Shown one piece after another: positions 32,677-42,823 of a stretch of DNA of 48,868 nt (position 1 is its first letter; each line of letters opens with the position of its first letter). The stretch lies in contig NZ_SGVY01000028.1 of NCBI RefSeq assembly GCF_004535825.1, forward strand, positions 1 through 48,868, given 5' to 3'. Position numbers and translations under genes: made by a program. Source of the DNA: Segatella hominis (GTDB lineage: Bacteria > Bacteroidota > Bacteroidia > Bacteroidales > Bacteroidaceae). The notes under the pieces are model-generated. The model saw only the letters and a list, made by a program, of their open reading frames with translations. It was not told the origin of the DNA and did not search any database.

Positions 32677-32825
32677 GAAGCCCCTCCAGAAGTTCCTACC
32701 ATGCTCACCAAGCGGTCCCTCGGGGATCACGTGATGGGGAATCGGTGAACATGAGACGAGCAACCGTTGCTCACGAGGCGGGCAACAAGTGCCCAAACTA
32801 AGAACCCGAATTTGGGCAACATAAT
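32672..32825. other. Structure-rich intergenic segment, possible small RNA
   Basis: Within about 150 bases there are several inverted repeats: CTGGAG/CTCCAG (about 32674-32691), TCCC/GGGA, the palindrome ATCACGTGAT (32726-32735), GAGCAAC/GTTGCTC (32758-32772), GGGCA/TGCCC (32780-32794) and CCCAAA/TTTGGG. GC content is higher than its surroundings. It starts where the toxin gene breaks off. It could be a structured RNA or the remains of a mobile repeat. I recognise no known RNA family. Confidence 0.35.
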
Positions 32826-32886
32826 AATGATTGCCAAATCAATCATCAACAAGAATAACCTTTAACCAGATATTCCATCATAAATA

Positions 32887-32932
32887 AATGAGACTTCCCG
32901 GCATCAGAACCGAGAAGTCTCATTCTTTTTAT
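32887..32932. terminator. Bidirectional terminator downstream of nhaD
   Basis: A stem built on AATGAGACTTCcCGG and CCGaGAAGTCTCATT with an 8-base loop, followed by CTTTTT on the plus strand. It lies about 145 bases after the antiporter stop and would end transcripts from both sides. Confidence 0.85.
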
Positions 32933-33077
32933 CTTATCATCTGTCAAGTCTTTAAGCCAATATTTTCAACTGAAAAATGAGGCTATGAGACTTTTCTTTC
33001 AAAAACTTTTCCACGTAAGCGAGAAAGCTTCTGCCCTTTCAGAGCATGTGGGATTTATACCTGGAAATGCTTATCCC

Positions 33078-34448
33078 TTAGATAGCATAAAGGAAGGTGC
33101 GGATGAACCAGTAGCAAACGATACCTGCGATGTAACCTACAAAAGCAATCCAGGAGATATGCTTCATATACCAGCCGAAGGTAATCTTCTCCAAGCCCAT
33201 TACTACCACACCAGCAGCACTACCGATAATCAGCATTGAACCACCTACACCGGCACAGTAGGCCAGCAACTGCCAGAAGACACCATCCACAGCCATATCG
33301 CCAGCAGCAGCCACAGGATACATTCCCATACATCCAGCCACCAGAGGCACATTGTCCACGATACTTGAAAGCACACCGATGATACCAGTTACGAGGTAGT
33401 GGTTGCCATCAAATACGACGTTCAAACCCTGACCCAAAGCAGTCAATACGCCAATCTCAGCCAAGCAAGATACCGCCATCAGGATACCGAGGAAGAAGAG
33501 AATGGTACTCATATCTACACGAGAAAGCAACTTGGTAACACGCTTCTGAGTTCCTTCTGCATCCTGTCCGCGATGCAAACCACGATAGAAAATTTCGGTA
33601 GCAGTCCAGAGAACGCCCAATACCAGGAGGATTCCTACGAATGGAGGCAAGTGGGTGATACTCTTGAAGATAGGAACAAAGATCAGACCGCCTACTCCGA
33701 GCCAGAACACAGCCTTGCGCTGACCCTCAGTGAAATCGCTCACAGATGCATTCTGCTGGGCAGAAGCCTCAGGCATGACGAGTTCGCCCTTCAACATGGT
33801 CTGAAGGATGAGAGCAGGAATCACCATAGAAACTACAGATGGGATGAAGATTTCAGCGATAACACCGGCAGCAGTAATCAGTCCCTTGTTCCAGAGCATG
33901 ATGGTGGTTACGTCGCCGATTGGTGAGAAAGCACCACCCGAGTTAGCCGCAATGATGACAAGGGATGCATAAACCATGCGGTCCTTGTGATCGGTGACGA
34001 GCTTGCGGAGAATCATGATCATCACGATACTGGTAGTCAGGTTGTCAAGGATGGCAGAGAGGAAGAAAGTGAGAATAGCAATACGCCAGAGGAGCGCACG
34101 CTTAGACTTGGTCTTCATCACCTTGCGAACCCAGTTGAAACCGCCATTCTGGTCTACGATTTCCACGATGGTCATCGCCCCCATCAGGAAGAAAAGTGTA
34201 GTAGCGGTATCGCCCAGATGTTCCTGAATGATTCCGGTCACCTTCTCTACCATACCTGCAGCGCCACCTGTATAATCAGGGTGCATCAACTGGAGATACT
34301 GCATCGGATCCACCATGTAGAGGGTCCAACAACCTACCAACATCAACAGGGCAATCGCAGCTTTGTTTACCTTTGTCAAGCTTTCGGTAGCTATGAGCGC
34401 ATAGCCGAGCACGAAAACGACAATAATAGAAATTGTAAGTGTAGCCAT
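33078..34448 (-). CDS. nhaD: NhaD-type Na+/H+ antiporter
   Basis: A 456-aa inner-membrane protein with about 12 hydrophobic segments. It exchanges Na+ or Li+ for H+ and helps pH and salt balance. The block ATTLFFLMGAMTIVEIVDQN, then FFLSAILDNLTTSIVMIMIL, is typical of NhaD in the ArsB/NhaD superfamily, as is GIIGVLSSIVDNVPLVAGCM near the end with its Asp-Asn pair. Starts MATLTISIIVVFVLGYALIA. Promoter box TACCTTTG lies at 34538-34545 and a terminator 145 bases downstream, so it is a single-gene unit. Confidence 0.9.
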   Translation of the reverse strand: MATLTISIIVVFVLGYALIATESLTKVNKAAIALLMLVGCWTLYMVDPMQYLQLMHPDYTGGAAGMVEKVTGIIQEHLGDTATTLFFLMGAMTIVEIVDQNGGFNWVRKVMKTKSKRALLWRIAILTFFLSAILDNLTTSIVMIMILRKLVTDHKDRMVYASLVIIAANSGGAFSPIGDVTTIMLWNKGLITAAGVIAEIFIPSVVSMVIPALILQTMLKGELVMPEASAQQNASVSDFTEGQRKAVFWLGVGGLIFVPIFKSITHLPPFVGILLVLGVLWTATEIFYRGLHRGQDAEGTQKRVTKLLSRVDMSTILFFLGILMAVSCLAEIGVLTALGQGLNVVFDGNHYLVTGIIGVLSSIVDNVPLVAGCMGMYPVAAAGDMAVDGVFWQLLAYCAGVGGSMLIIGSAAGVVVMGLEKITFGWYMKHISWIAFVGYIAGIVCYWFIRTFLYAI

Positions 34449-34537
34449 TACTTTTTATTTATTATTAGATATTAACTGATATTCAAAATGAATTTTCTTT
34501 CCTTCATGATTTGGTAAGTATTTTTGCCAAACGGATG

Positions 34538-34545
34538 CAAAGGTA
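34538..34545 (-). promoter_or_regulatory. -7 box of nhaD
   Basis: TACCTTTG on the minus strand followed by CATCC, about 90 bases before the antiporter start. The -33 element is unclear. The rest of the 193-base gap between nhaD and the protease gene shows nothing else I can support. Confidence 0.55.
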
Positions 34546-34641
34546 CAAAAAGAAAAGCAATAACCACGCAATTCCTTATTATAATTGTATGAAATCGTTT
34601 ACTTAATTACGGATTTCTTCCCAAACCATAAGAATTCTACG

Positions 34642-36372
34642 TTACTGTGGCTGAAGCTCATAATTGATTTCACCATCCTGAGGACGATGGATGACTACCA
34701 GAGTCTGATAGGTATCGAAAGTCTCATCCCAGCCACCTGTCTTCAGCGGCATCTTGTCGATAGGCACCCAGGCATCACCGGCTCCATTGAAACCATAGTT
34801 CACATGCACGAGGCCCTTGCTGTTGTAACCATCTATCACGAAGGAATGAGAGAAATAGTTATTTTCTCCATTCTTATAGGATGTTCCGCCATAAAGTACT
34901 GGACGACCGGCACTCAACTCCTTGAAGATAACTTCCTTCCAGAGCTTAGCATCCTGCTGGTTAGGATAGTCGCGATAACCGTAATATTTCACGATATAGC
35001 CGAACTTCTTTGCAAAACCGTAGTTCTCAATATCAGATACCTGACTGGTGCTCACATCCGTGCCATACTGCATATTGACAACCTCGCCGCAACGAGCCAT
35101 CAGGAGAGCTACGGCAGCAGCCTGAGCATCGGTATATTTGCCTTCCTCATAAGAAGGAAGCATGTTGTCCCAATCGATCACCGTACCATCAGAGAGCTGA
35201 GCTGGATACTTGTAATAATTCAAGATCTGAGCCAGGGATGTAGCCACACAACCCGTAAGGCACTGCTTGCCATCTTTGGTTGGTGTATCGTTCCAAAATG
35301 GCGCATACTGTCCCCAAGTGGTAGTAAGCATGGCTGGCACTTCCGCCTTGCAGCCCTCTGGAATCTCATCCCCATCGCTCCAGGTGAAGTCGTCATAGCC
35401 ATAAGTATCACCTATCTGATTGCCATCATAATCATAAAGATATGAACAGAACCAAACCTCGCCAGCATACTCATCGCCTGTAAACTGGGAATAGCCTCCT
35501 GACGGATAGATGCTCACATAATACTTGCTGCTCAGATAGATGGAATAATAACCATAGTCGTCGGCTGTAGTGGAAGGAGTTATCTCGGTAGAACCCTCAG
35601 GAACGGTGAAGTTGATGCTATAACCTTCCTCACCCAACGGATTCTCCAAAGTATAACTACCATCATCATAATGAACGAGGGTAGCGGTAAACGACTCGCC
35701 AAGGGCTGCAGATGTGTAAGTTCCCGTATGGCGCCATACCTCAGCCTTGGTGCGCTCAAATTTCAGTGCGATAGGCTCTGAATCGGCATATTCCGGGTCA
35801 GAACTTGTAGCCGTGATATAGATGGTGTATTCACCGATAGCCAGACCAGTAAGAAGCACACTGTTGGTCTCCGTCTGTCCGCTCACCTCCTTGCCGTCTG
35901 CATCTTGATAGTGGTAAGAATAACCGGTGGCATTCTCCACCTCAGGCCAGGTGATGGTTACACCGCCGTTAGCAGAACTTGCCGAAGGTACAGGGTTAGC
36001 CAAAGGAGTTTGGGCTGTGGTAGTAGCGGTAAGGGTGGCGATAGGTGATGTACTCTTATCGCCAGTCAATGCTGCGTATGCCCATACCTTCAGGGTGTAG
36101 GTGGTGGTAGGCTCCAGACCCGTGGCTATCAGGGTTGTACCACTTGTCATATCTCCCAGCACCCGGTTGTCATTGGCATCATACAATTCGTATGCATACT
36201 GGGTAGCACCAGCCACAGGCTGCCAGTTGAAAGACAGCGAGGTGGCCTTCGTGATATCCGATGAGATAGCGGGAGCCTCCAACTGTGTCTTTACGACATC
36301 ATCATCGCTACATGAGCTGAAGCCCAGGCTAACGGCAATGAGGAGGAATAATATGCTATATATCTTTTTCAT
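34642..36372 (-). CDS. C10-family (streptopain-like) cysteine protease lipoprotein with FN3 domains
   Basis: A 576-aa surface lipoprotein. The signal ends SLGFSSCSDDD (lipobox GFSSC). Residues 35-205 form two fibronectin type III-like domains (e.g. LEPTTTYTLKVWAYA). The C-terminal 220 residues are a C10 peptidase: WGQYAPFWND, then CLTGCVATSLAQILNYYKYP with the nucleophile Cys, HSFVIDGYNSKGLVHVNYGF with the catalytic His, and a later Trp. C10 peptidases degrade host proteins or immunoglobulins in Bacteroides and Prevotella. It is the last gene of the SusC/SusD locus, 96 bases after the lipoprotein gene. No separate promoter is seen. Confidence 0.88.
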   Translation of the reverse strand: MKKIYSILFLLIAVSLGFSSCSDDDVVKTQLEAPAISSDITKATSLSFNWQPVAGATQYAYELYDANDNRVLGDMTSGTTLIATGLEPTTTYTLKVWAYAALTGDKSTSPIATLTATTTAQTPLANPVPSASSANGGVTITWPEVENATGYSYHYQDADGKEVSGQTETNSVLLTGLAIGEYTIYITATSSDPEYADSEPIALKFERTKAEVWRHTGTYTSAALGESFTATLVHYDDGSYTLENPLGEEGYSINFTVPEGSTEITPSTTADDYGYYSIYLSSKYYVSIYPSGGYSQFTGDEYAGEVWFCSYLYDYDGNQIGDTYGYDDFTWSDGDEIPEGCKAEVPAMLTTTWGQYAPFWNDTPTKDGKQCLTGCVATSLAQILNYYKYPAQLSDGTVIDWDNMLPSYEEGKYTDAQAAAVALLMARCGEVVNMQYGTDVSTSQVSDIENYGFAKKFGYIVKYYGYRDYPNQQDAKLWKEVIFKELSAGRPVLYGGTSYKNGENNYFSHSFVIDGYNSKGLVHVNYGFNGAGDAWVPIDKMPLKTGGWDETFDTYQTLVVIHRPQDGEINYELQPQ

Positions 36373-36468
36373 TCTATTGCTATTTTAATGTTATTTTATT
36401 TTCTTCTGTTCATGAAATTCCATTTTGTTCATGAAATTATAGATTGCTCATGACTCCTCATTTCACTC

Positions 36469-37368
36469 CTATGGATTCCACATCACTTCGATATAGTTGT
36501 AGCCTTCAGAAGTTCCATCGGTATAATCTGTGGAATAAGTAGCGAATACACAATAACCCAATTTGAAGGAGACATAGGAATAATCACCATAACCGATATA
36601 AGAGTTCATGATGCAGAGGCAAGACACGGTCTTGTCGCCCACCGTCCATGAAGGCCATTCACCCTTACTGGAATCATAGAGGTAATAGCCATCTACGGTT
36701 TCGTCATTATAACTGTAATAATTGGTATATGGCAGTATCTTGTTGTAGGAAGTTGCTCCCGATGCCACACCACCTACCAGGAACACCATGTCCAGACCGG
36801 AACCTACGAAATCCTTGATGCGATAGCGGTTGGTGCTACCCAGGCGCTCGATATCCACAGTCCACTTCTGCTGGTTTCCGTTGATGGTCCAGGTCATGTC
36901 CGCATCCTTGACGTATGTTTTCCAGGAAGCCTGCAGTGCATAACCGCTAAAATGGGAAGTACCCTTGAACTGACTGCTATAGTGATCAGCGTAAGCCTCA
37001 TCAATGGCAAGGTCGAAGGAATACTTCTTATCCTCCTCCATTTCTCCCACCCCGATGGTGAGAGATGCCGTCTTCTGACCAGCTTCAAACTTCACCGATG
37101 ACGGGATGGTGAGTCCCTCACTTGCCGATTTGCAGACGATAGGCACCTCGGCAGCCTCGCTGTCATTCACACGAGATACCTTCAATTCTATCTCTGGCTG
37201 TTCGCCAGGACCACAAACATAGTCGGCAGTATTGTCGGCATCGAAATACACCTGCATACTGTTGGCAGGGGTTGGCGCTCCAGGCTGGTAGTCGTCATCG
37301 CTATCACAGGCTGTGAATCCTGCACCTATAGCCAGCACCATCAATATCTGATATATGAACTTTTTCAT
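36469..37368 (-). CDS. SusE/F-position surface lipoprotein
   Basis: About 299 aa from Met at 37368 (MKKFIYQILMVLAIGAGFTA, then Cys, lipobox GFTAC). An upstream Met at 37410 would add 14 non-signal residues. Residues 40-140 form an Ig or Calx-beta-like domain (PIVCKSASEGLTIPSSVKFE, then KTASLTIGVGEMEEDKKYSF). The C-terminal part (150-299) is rich in Tyr, Trp and Ser and may bind ligand. Position after SusD suggests an accessory surface binding protein. No specific family is recognised. Confidence 0.65.
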   Translation of the reverse strand: MKKFIYQILMVLAIGAGFTACDSDDDYQPGAPTPANSMQVYFDADNTADYVCGPGEQPEIELKVSRVNDSEAAEVPIVCKSASEGLTIPSSVKFEAGQKTASLTIGVGEMEEDKKYSFDLAIDEAYADHYSSQFKGTSHFSGYALQASWKTYVKDADMTWTINGNQQKWTVDIERLGSTNRYRIKDFVGSGLDMVFLVGGVASGATSYNKILPYTNYYSYNDETVDGYYLYDSSKGEWPSWTVGDKTVSCLCIMNSYIGYGDYSYVSFKLGYCVFATYSTDYTDGTSEGYNYIEVMWNP

Positions 37369-37406
37369 AATTTCTAATCTAAATCCTTTTATAAATGAAT
37401 CCGAAA

Positions 37407-39143
37407 TCAATAATCCGTCTGAGAGGTCGCAGCATTCGTTGGGTCTGGATTGAGCACCACGGCTGTATTCTGGTCACGCTCATAGTCGTAGATGTAATAG
37501 TTGAGCCATGGAGCCACCTTGCCTTCCTTGGAATTGAGCTGGGCAGAGGCTGGATAATTGCTGCCATCATAATAACGCTGGATGCGCATACCGAGACGCT
37601 TGCGGTCGAAATAGACAAGTCCCTCACCCCAGAACTCGATGCGTTTCTGCACCATCAGTTCCTGGATGAAAGCATCCATATCGGTAGCAGCACACTGGTA
37701 TGAACCATCGGTATAACGATAGGTGTTCATGAAATCAGTCAAGACCATCTTGCCTGCCTCCACGTTCTGTGTGTGTGCCTTAGCCTCAGCCAGGATAAAG
37801 TACATTTCCTCTACACGCATCAGAGGTATATCGAAAAGCATCGCTACATTGTAATCGGTCTGATTGCCAGAGCTCATGCGGAACTTCATGCCGGCATAAG
37901 CTGGGAGATCCTGCCACTGGTCTGACTTGAGGATGGATTTATACTTAGAAGGAACCGCTGTGGCATTCACATCAGAAGGATCCACCCATGTAGTCTTGCG
38001 CCAGTCGGCATCAGGCATCTTCTCATAGAGAGACTTGTCGATGCAGCGATATGTGCCCATACCACCCCATGTGAGATTAGGAGCCTCAGAACCCATCCAG
38101 CACAACCATGAATACCAATAGTAGGTCAACATATCCTTGTCCTGCATAGAAGCAGACCACATCCAGGCACCTGTAGCAAGATTGAAGCCCGTCTTCTCAT
38201 TGTGCCACTCGTCGCTGCTCAGCGGAGCATAGCCATCGAGCGCCATCGCCTTCTGTGCATATTCTGCAGCCTTGGCATAGCACTCATCAGCGGTGGTCAC
38301 ACCCAACTTAGCGTAGCCATCAGCATCTTCCTCATGAGCGAGCTGGGTAGCCAAGTCTTCTGGATTCTTCTCAAAACGGGTAGCCATCTCCAGCCACAGA
38401 CGAGCCTCCAGTCCATAGACCACGCTCTCATCTGGCTGTGTCTTGTTGGCACGTTCAAAACCCTTCATCTCTGATTCCGCCAACTTCAGGTCGTTCAGGA
38501 TGAAACGATACATGGTATAGAATGGAGCACGAGGATTATTCTTAGACTCCTTGGCGGTTGTCTTCTCTGTCACGATAGGCACGGTGAGTCCAGCCACCTT
38601 GCTTTTCTCTGCCTGAGCATCCAAACTGCTGAAGCCCGTGGTCTTGTACTCAAACATACGGGTCATGTCGAGATAAGCCAATGCTCTGTAGGCACGAGCC
38701 GCACCGGCGTATGCCTTCTGGTCAGAATCATCAGAACCGAACTTCTCCACCATGTTGTTGGCATTGCTCACCAGGTCATAATAATAAGAATAGGTATAGA
38801 GCGAGAACATATTGAGCGAGGTGCCGTCGGCTATCCATGCCAAGTAATCATTGGTGACATTGCTAACAGGCTCATCGCCACCCAGGATGTCACGTATCAG
38901 CATCTGACTTGGATAACCCCAGTCGTATGCTACCTGTGCTCCGTTATAAGAGAACTGCTCCACCATTTTGGCATTCAAGCCGTTGAGTAATATCTTGCCA
39001 GGGTTCTTGGCAGTTTGCATCTGCTCACCTGTCGCATAATCAGTAGGAAACTCTTCCTCTATACAACTCTGCATCAAGGAAGAAGCAGCCAATATCATGA
39101 ATGGCATCACAGCCATCTTCATTATTTTCTTGTTCATCATCAT
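37407..39143 (-). CDS. SusD/RagB-family surface ligand-binding lipoprotein
   Basis: A 578-aa protein with a lipobox at LMQSCIEEEFPTDYA. SusD hallmarks: helical TPR-like core with AYAGAARAYRALAYLDMTRM (about 140-160), NEWHNE-like EWHNEKTGFN, and the C-terminal RVEEMYFILAEAKAHTQNVE followed by IQELMVQKRIEFWGEGLVYF and DRKR. SusD proteins cap the SusC channel and bind oligosaccharide or peptide. Start at 39143 (MMMNKKIMKM); the third Met is equally likely. It follows the SusC gene by 21 bases. Confidence 0.93.
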   Translation of the reverse strand: MMMNKKIMKMAVMPFMILAASSLMQSCIEEEFPTDYATGEQMQTAKNPGKILLNGLNAKMVEQFSYNGAQVAYDWGYPSQMLIRDILGGDEPVSNVTNDYLAWIADGTSLNMFSLYTYSYYYDLVSNANNMVEKFGSDDSDQKAYAGAARAYRALAYLDMTRMFEYKTTGFSSLDAQAEKSKVAGLTVPIVTEKTTAKESKNNPRAPFYTMYRFILNDLKLAESEMKGFERANKTQPDESVVYGLEARLWLEMATRFEKNPEDLATQLAHEEDADGYAKLGVTTADECYAKAAEYAQKAMALDGYAPLSSDEWHNEKTGFNLATGAWMWSASMQDKDMLTYYWYSWLCWMGSEAPNLTWGGMGTYRCIDKSLYEKMPDADWRKTTWVDPSDVNATAVPSKYKSILKSDQWQDLPAYAGMKFRMSSGNQTDYNVAMLFDIPLMRVEEMYFILAEAKAHTQNVEAGKMVLTDFMNTYRYTDGSYQCAATDMDAFIQELMVQKRIEFWGEGLVYFDRKRLGMRIQRYYDGSNYPASAQLNSKEGKVAPWLNYYIYDYERDQNTAVVLNPDPTNAATSQTDY

Positions 39144-39164
39144 AATCGTCCTTTTGTTTGAGAG

Positions 39165-42100
39165 TTAGAATTGGAGTGTTACACCAGCCGAAATGGTACG
39201 TGTGAACGAATAGTTCTCTGTACCAGGAGAACCTGCAGAACTGGTTCGAGGATCAAGACCCTTGCGCTTGGTCCAGAGACAGACATTATCTGCAGAGGCA
39301 TAGACACGCATCTTGCTGAAGCCCAACTTGCTCGACCATACCTTAGGGAATGTATAGCCCAGGTTGATGTTGTTCAGGCTCAACCAGCTACCATTGGTCA
39401 GGAATCGGTCGGAAGTAGAGTTGGAATAGTCATCACCAAACTGGAAACGAGGTATATTGGAAGAGGTATTATCCTCAGACCATGCCTTGAGCACATCCTT
39501 ATGGAAATTGTAACCCAGACTGGTGGATGTAGGGCTGCCCATCAGGTTTCTGTATCCCTCATCAAGCACCTTGCCACCGATGGAATAGGAGAAATTGAAC
39601 GCCAAGTCGAATCCCTTGAAATTCACACTGGTACCAAAACCACCATAGATATCAGGAGTTGGATTGCCACAGTTATAGTCTGTCGCATCATTATAAGTGG
39701 TGGTGGTCGTAGTATTACCCTGTTCGTCGGTCACATACCACATAGACTGTCCATCCTCTGCCACACCTGCATACTTTGGCATACGCCAGGTGTACATCGG
39801 AAGTCCCTCACCATAGAAGTAGAATTCACTTACATATCCGCCATGACCCTCCAATGTACTGTTGATATTGTCTGGATTCAGAGAGACGATTTTATTGCGA
39901 TAATGGGTGGCATTGAGATTGATGTTCCACACCAGGTCCTTGGTACGGATGGCATCATAAGAGAGGGAAAGTTCCACACCCTTGTTTACCATATCGCCTA
40001 CATTGTCATAGATACCATCATAGCCGTATGACTTAGGATAATAGACATAGCAGAGCATATCGGTGGTCTTGCGATAGAAATATTCCAAGCTACCAGTCAG
40101 GCGATTATTGAACATACCGAACTCCACACCTGCATTGACATTGGTATTGGTCTCCCAAGTGATGTTAGGATTACCCTTGGAACTGACAGTAACAGCCACC
40201 TCGCCATTATTGTTGCGCACCACATAGAGGTCGCGGTAGAGGTTGCTGCCGATACCATCATTACCCTGCTGACCGAAGGAAGCCTTCACTTTCAGCATGT
40301 CGAGCCATCCCTTGCTGCTCTCCATCCATTTCTCCTTGGTGAGAATCCAAGCACCACCGAAGGAATAGAAACTACCCCAGCGATGACCAGGAGCAAAGTT
40401 GGAAGATGCATCACAGCGATAGGAAGCCTGTGCAAAATACTTGCCGTCATAATCATACATACCACGGAAGAAATAGCCCTCGGTATTATATTTTGACTGG
40501 TTTGAATTGCCATCCTGAACCTTGATGGCACCGCTCAATTCCTGGTTGTCGAAATAAGAGAACATACCAGAACGCGTAGCACTTACGCCCTCGTCTGTAG
40601 AAGTAGAATTCTCATGACCGAAGAGCAAAGTCATATTGTGATTGCCAAAGCTATGGGCATAATTGATGAGTTGCTGGAAGTTGGTTGCATACGTACGACT
40701 ATGGCTCTTGCTCACCTGTCCCTCCGGATAAGACATTGCACCCCAACCATAGAAAGGCTGATAAGTGGAGGTATAGCGATACTCATAATCACTCACCGTG
40801 CCATTGAGAGTCAACTTCAATCCCTTGACAAATGTAGGAGTGATGTCGGCAAAACCAGCCAAAGAGAAGGAATTAGCCACTGAATTATTGGTCTGCAACT
40901 GGTCGTCCTTCAACGAATTGATCTGCTTTGCTACTACGCTACGCACAAGTCCGTTGACTGCACCATCACCATAGTCACACATCTTACCATTCTGGTCGGT
41001 AATGATATTGCCCTCGCCATCACGTATATAAAGAGGATAAATCGGAGCTATACGGCTCGCTGCATAGAAGACATTATAGCCAGAGTTAGAACCAGCCTGG
41101 TCGGTATTGGTATGTGCATAGTTCACATTGCCACCCACCTTCAACCATTCGTTAGCCTTCAAGGTTGACTTCAGATGGGCGGTATAGCGCTTGATACCTG
41201 AGCCGTAGGCGATACCAGGCTCGTTGAGATAACCCAAGGAAGCATACATCTGAGCCGCATCGTTACCACCATTCACGCTCACGTTGTATTCCTGACGCAA
41301 GGTGTGACGCATAGACTCGTCCAACCAGTTGTCTGGAGTGACTGTATATACCTTACCCTTATAATATACACGATTGCCAAGAGTAGCATTCGGATTCAAC
41401 CTGCCATTATCACCGATGAGATACTGGCCGTCTGGCACTGCATAACAGAGATAACCCAAACCGCCATTGGAAGTATCGCTGCTGATAATAGATTTGTTGG
41501 CTGCGGCATGGGCAGCATAAGGAGTCATGCCATTGGCGATATTATTGCGATAGACAGCACCATACTGCAACTCATAATATTGTCCTGGGTCGGAAATCAT
41601 ATCATAATCCTGGGTGGCACGGCTCGTGCTGCCCCACTTGGCATCCAGCGTAACCACGGTTTTGCCCTTCTGCGGATTCTTAGTAGTAATCATGATGACG
41701 CCATTGGCACCACGGGCTCCATAAAGAGCATTGGATGCAGCATCCTTCAATACGGTCATGGAAGCCACATCGTTTGGGTTGATATCATTCCATGAACCAG
41801 AGAATGGTGCACCATCCAGGATAATCAATGGTTCCTGGTTGGCATTGATAGAACTGATACCACGAATCAAGAAAGAAGGAGTGGCAGAAGGATCACCTGA
41901 AGACTTGTACATCTGCACACCAGCAACCTGACCTTCCAAGGCATCAGCTACATTATTTACAGGACGCACGGCTATTTTATCGGCATCCAATACTCCTGCA
42001 GAACCCGTGAAAGAGGATTTCTTCTGCTCACCATAAGCCACGACAATGACTTCATCGAGCTGGCGGTCTTGCGAGTGCATGTTCACCTTCATGCCCGGAG

Positions 42101-42356
42101 CAGCCTTCACGGTCTGGGAGTCCATACCGAGATAACTGATCACGATTGTCTCGCCCTGTTTTACACTTGGCAGACTGAACTTACCGTCAATGTCGGTCAC
42201 AGTTCCTGTCTTAGAACTTTTTACCAAAATCTGGGCACCCACTACGGGATCTCCATTCTCATCGAAGACCTGTCCTCCAATCTGTCCGGAAGACTGTGCC
42301 AGCACTTGCCCCGAAGCAGCCAGCAACAGGGAAGCAAATAAAATCTTCATTCTCAT
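39165..42356 (-). CDS. SusC/RagA-family TonB-dependent transporter
   Basis: About 1063 aa, outer-membrane beta barrel that imports large nutrients with energy from TonB. Start at 42356 (MRMKILFASLLLAASGQVLA, signal peptide) rather than 42368. Features: CarboxypepD_reg-like domain GQIGGQVFDENGDPVVGAQI, plug with DEVIVVAYGEQKKSSFTGSA and NALYGARGANGVIMITTKNP, and barrel ending SFTRTISAGVTLQF. Length is normal. A strong promoter lies at 42547-42577 with a leader of about 185 bases. No sigma/anti-sigma pair or hybrid two-component regulator is next to it. The C10 protease downstream hints at a peptide or glycoprotein substrate. Confidence 0.95.
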   Translation of the reverse strand: MRMKILFASLLLAASGQVLAQSSGQIGGQVFDENGDPVVGAQILVKSSKTGTVTDIDGKFSLPSVKQGETIVISYLGMDSQTVKAAPGMKVNMHSQDRQLDEVIVVAYGEQKKSSFTGSAGVLDADKIAVRPVNNVADALEGQVAGVQMYKSSGDPSATPSFLIRGISSINANQEPLIILDGAPFSGSWNDINPNDVASMTVLKDAASNALYGARGANGVIMITTKNPQKGKTVVTLDAKWGSTSRATQDYDMISDPGQYYELQYGAVYRNNIANGMTPYAAHAAANKSIISSDTSNGGLGYLCYAVPDGQYLIGDNGRLNPNATLGNRVYYKGKVYTVTPDNWLDESMRHTLRQEYNVSVNGGNDAAQMYASLGYLNEPGIAYGSGIKRYTAHLKSTLKANEWLKVGGNVNYAHTNTDQAGSNSGYNVFYAASRIAPIYPLYIRDGEGNIITDQNGKMCDYGDGAVNGLVRSVVAKQINSLKDDQLQTNNSVANSFSLAGFADITPTFVKGLKLTLNGTVSDYEYRYTSTYQPFYGWGAMSYPEGQVSKSHSRTYATNFQQLINYAHSFGNHNMTLLFGHENSTSTDEGVSATRSGMFSYFDNQELSGAIKVQDGNSNQSKYNTEGYFFRGMYDYDGKYFAQASYRCDASSNFAPGHRWGSFYSFGGAWILTKEKWMESSKGWLDMLKVKASFGQQGNDGIGSNLYRDLYVVRNNNGEVAVTVSSKGNPNITWETNTNVNAGVEFGMFNNRLTGSLEYFYRKTTDMLCYVYYPKSYGYDGIYDNVGDMVNKGVELSLSYDAIRTKDLVWNINLNATHYRNKIVSLNPDNINSTLEGHGGYVSEFYFYGEGLPMYTWRMPKYAGVAEDGQSMWYVTDEQGNTTTTTTYNDATDYNCGNPTPDIYGGFGTSVNFKGFDLAFNFSYSIGGKVLDEGYRNLMGSPTSTSLGYNFHKDVLKAWSEDNTSSNIPRFQFGDDYSNSTSDRFLTNGSWLSLNNINLGYTFPKVWSSKLGFSKMRVYASADNVCLWTKRKGLDPRTSSAGSPGTENYSFTRTISAGVTLQF

Positions 42357-42546
42357 ATTATCTATCACTTCTTATATTTATTATCCTCACATAATCTTAA
42401 AACACATCAATATATACAGCATCTGATATACCATAATATATAAGCCTTGTTATAATATATCCACTTAGCCTGTTTTATAATATGCTACATTTATATGTCA
42501 TACTGCAATATTTTATAAAAGATTTCATAAAATATGTATTTAGATG

Positions 42547-42577
42547 CAAAGGTATAACAATTCCAGCAAAAAGCCAA
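42547..42577 (-). promoter_or_regulatory. Promoter of the SusC/SusD locus
   Basis: On the minus strand TTG (42577-42575), 20 bases, then TACCTTTG (42554-42547), a close match to the Bacteroidetes consensus. Transcription would start near 42540, giving a leader of about 185 bases before the SusC start. Confidence 0.75.
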
Positions 42578-42823
42578 GCAATATTTCTTATTTTTGCGGT
42601 TTTTTATATCAGATAGATATTTTTCACGACAAAATAACGTCCAAATGCAATATTCTGTTTAGAAATATCACAAAATGAGCTTACAAATCTCTTCTAAAAA
42701 CACAGTCATTTGACCGTCGTAGATACCTCATCGACGATGCTCTCTATGAGAAAGTTGAAACACGGAAAATGAAAGTTTTAAAAATTATTAGGAAAAGAAT
42801 GATGATAGTTACATAAAAAATCG

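Noticed and set aside
33399-34475. Two plus-strand frames of 160-175 aa
   Set aside because: Antisense to the NhaD antiporter; rich in His, Asp and Glu as expected for the complement of a membrane protein gene.
34585-35445. 286-aa plus-strand frame
   Set aside because: It is antisense to the C10 protease gene, whose catalytic motifs are clear; composition is that of a shadow.
39171-40031. 286-aa plus-strand frame
   Set aside because: It lies antisense to the SusC gene, has no recognisable domain and is a shadow of a strongly coding region.
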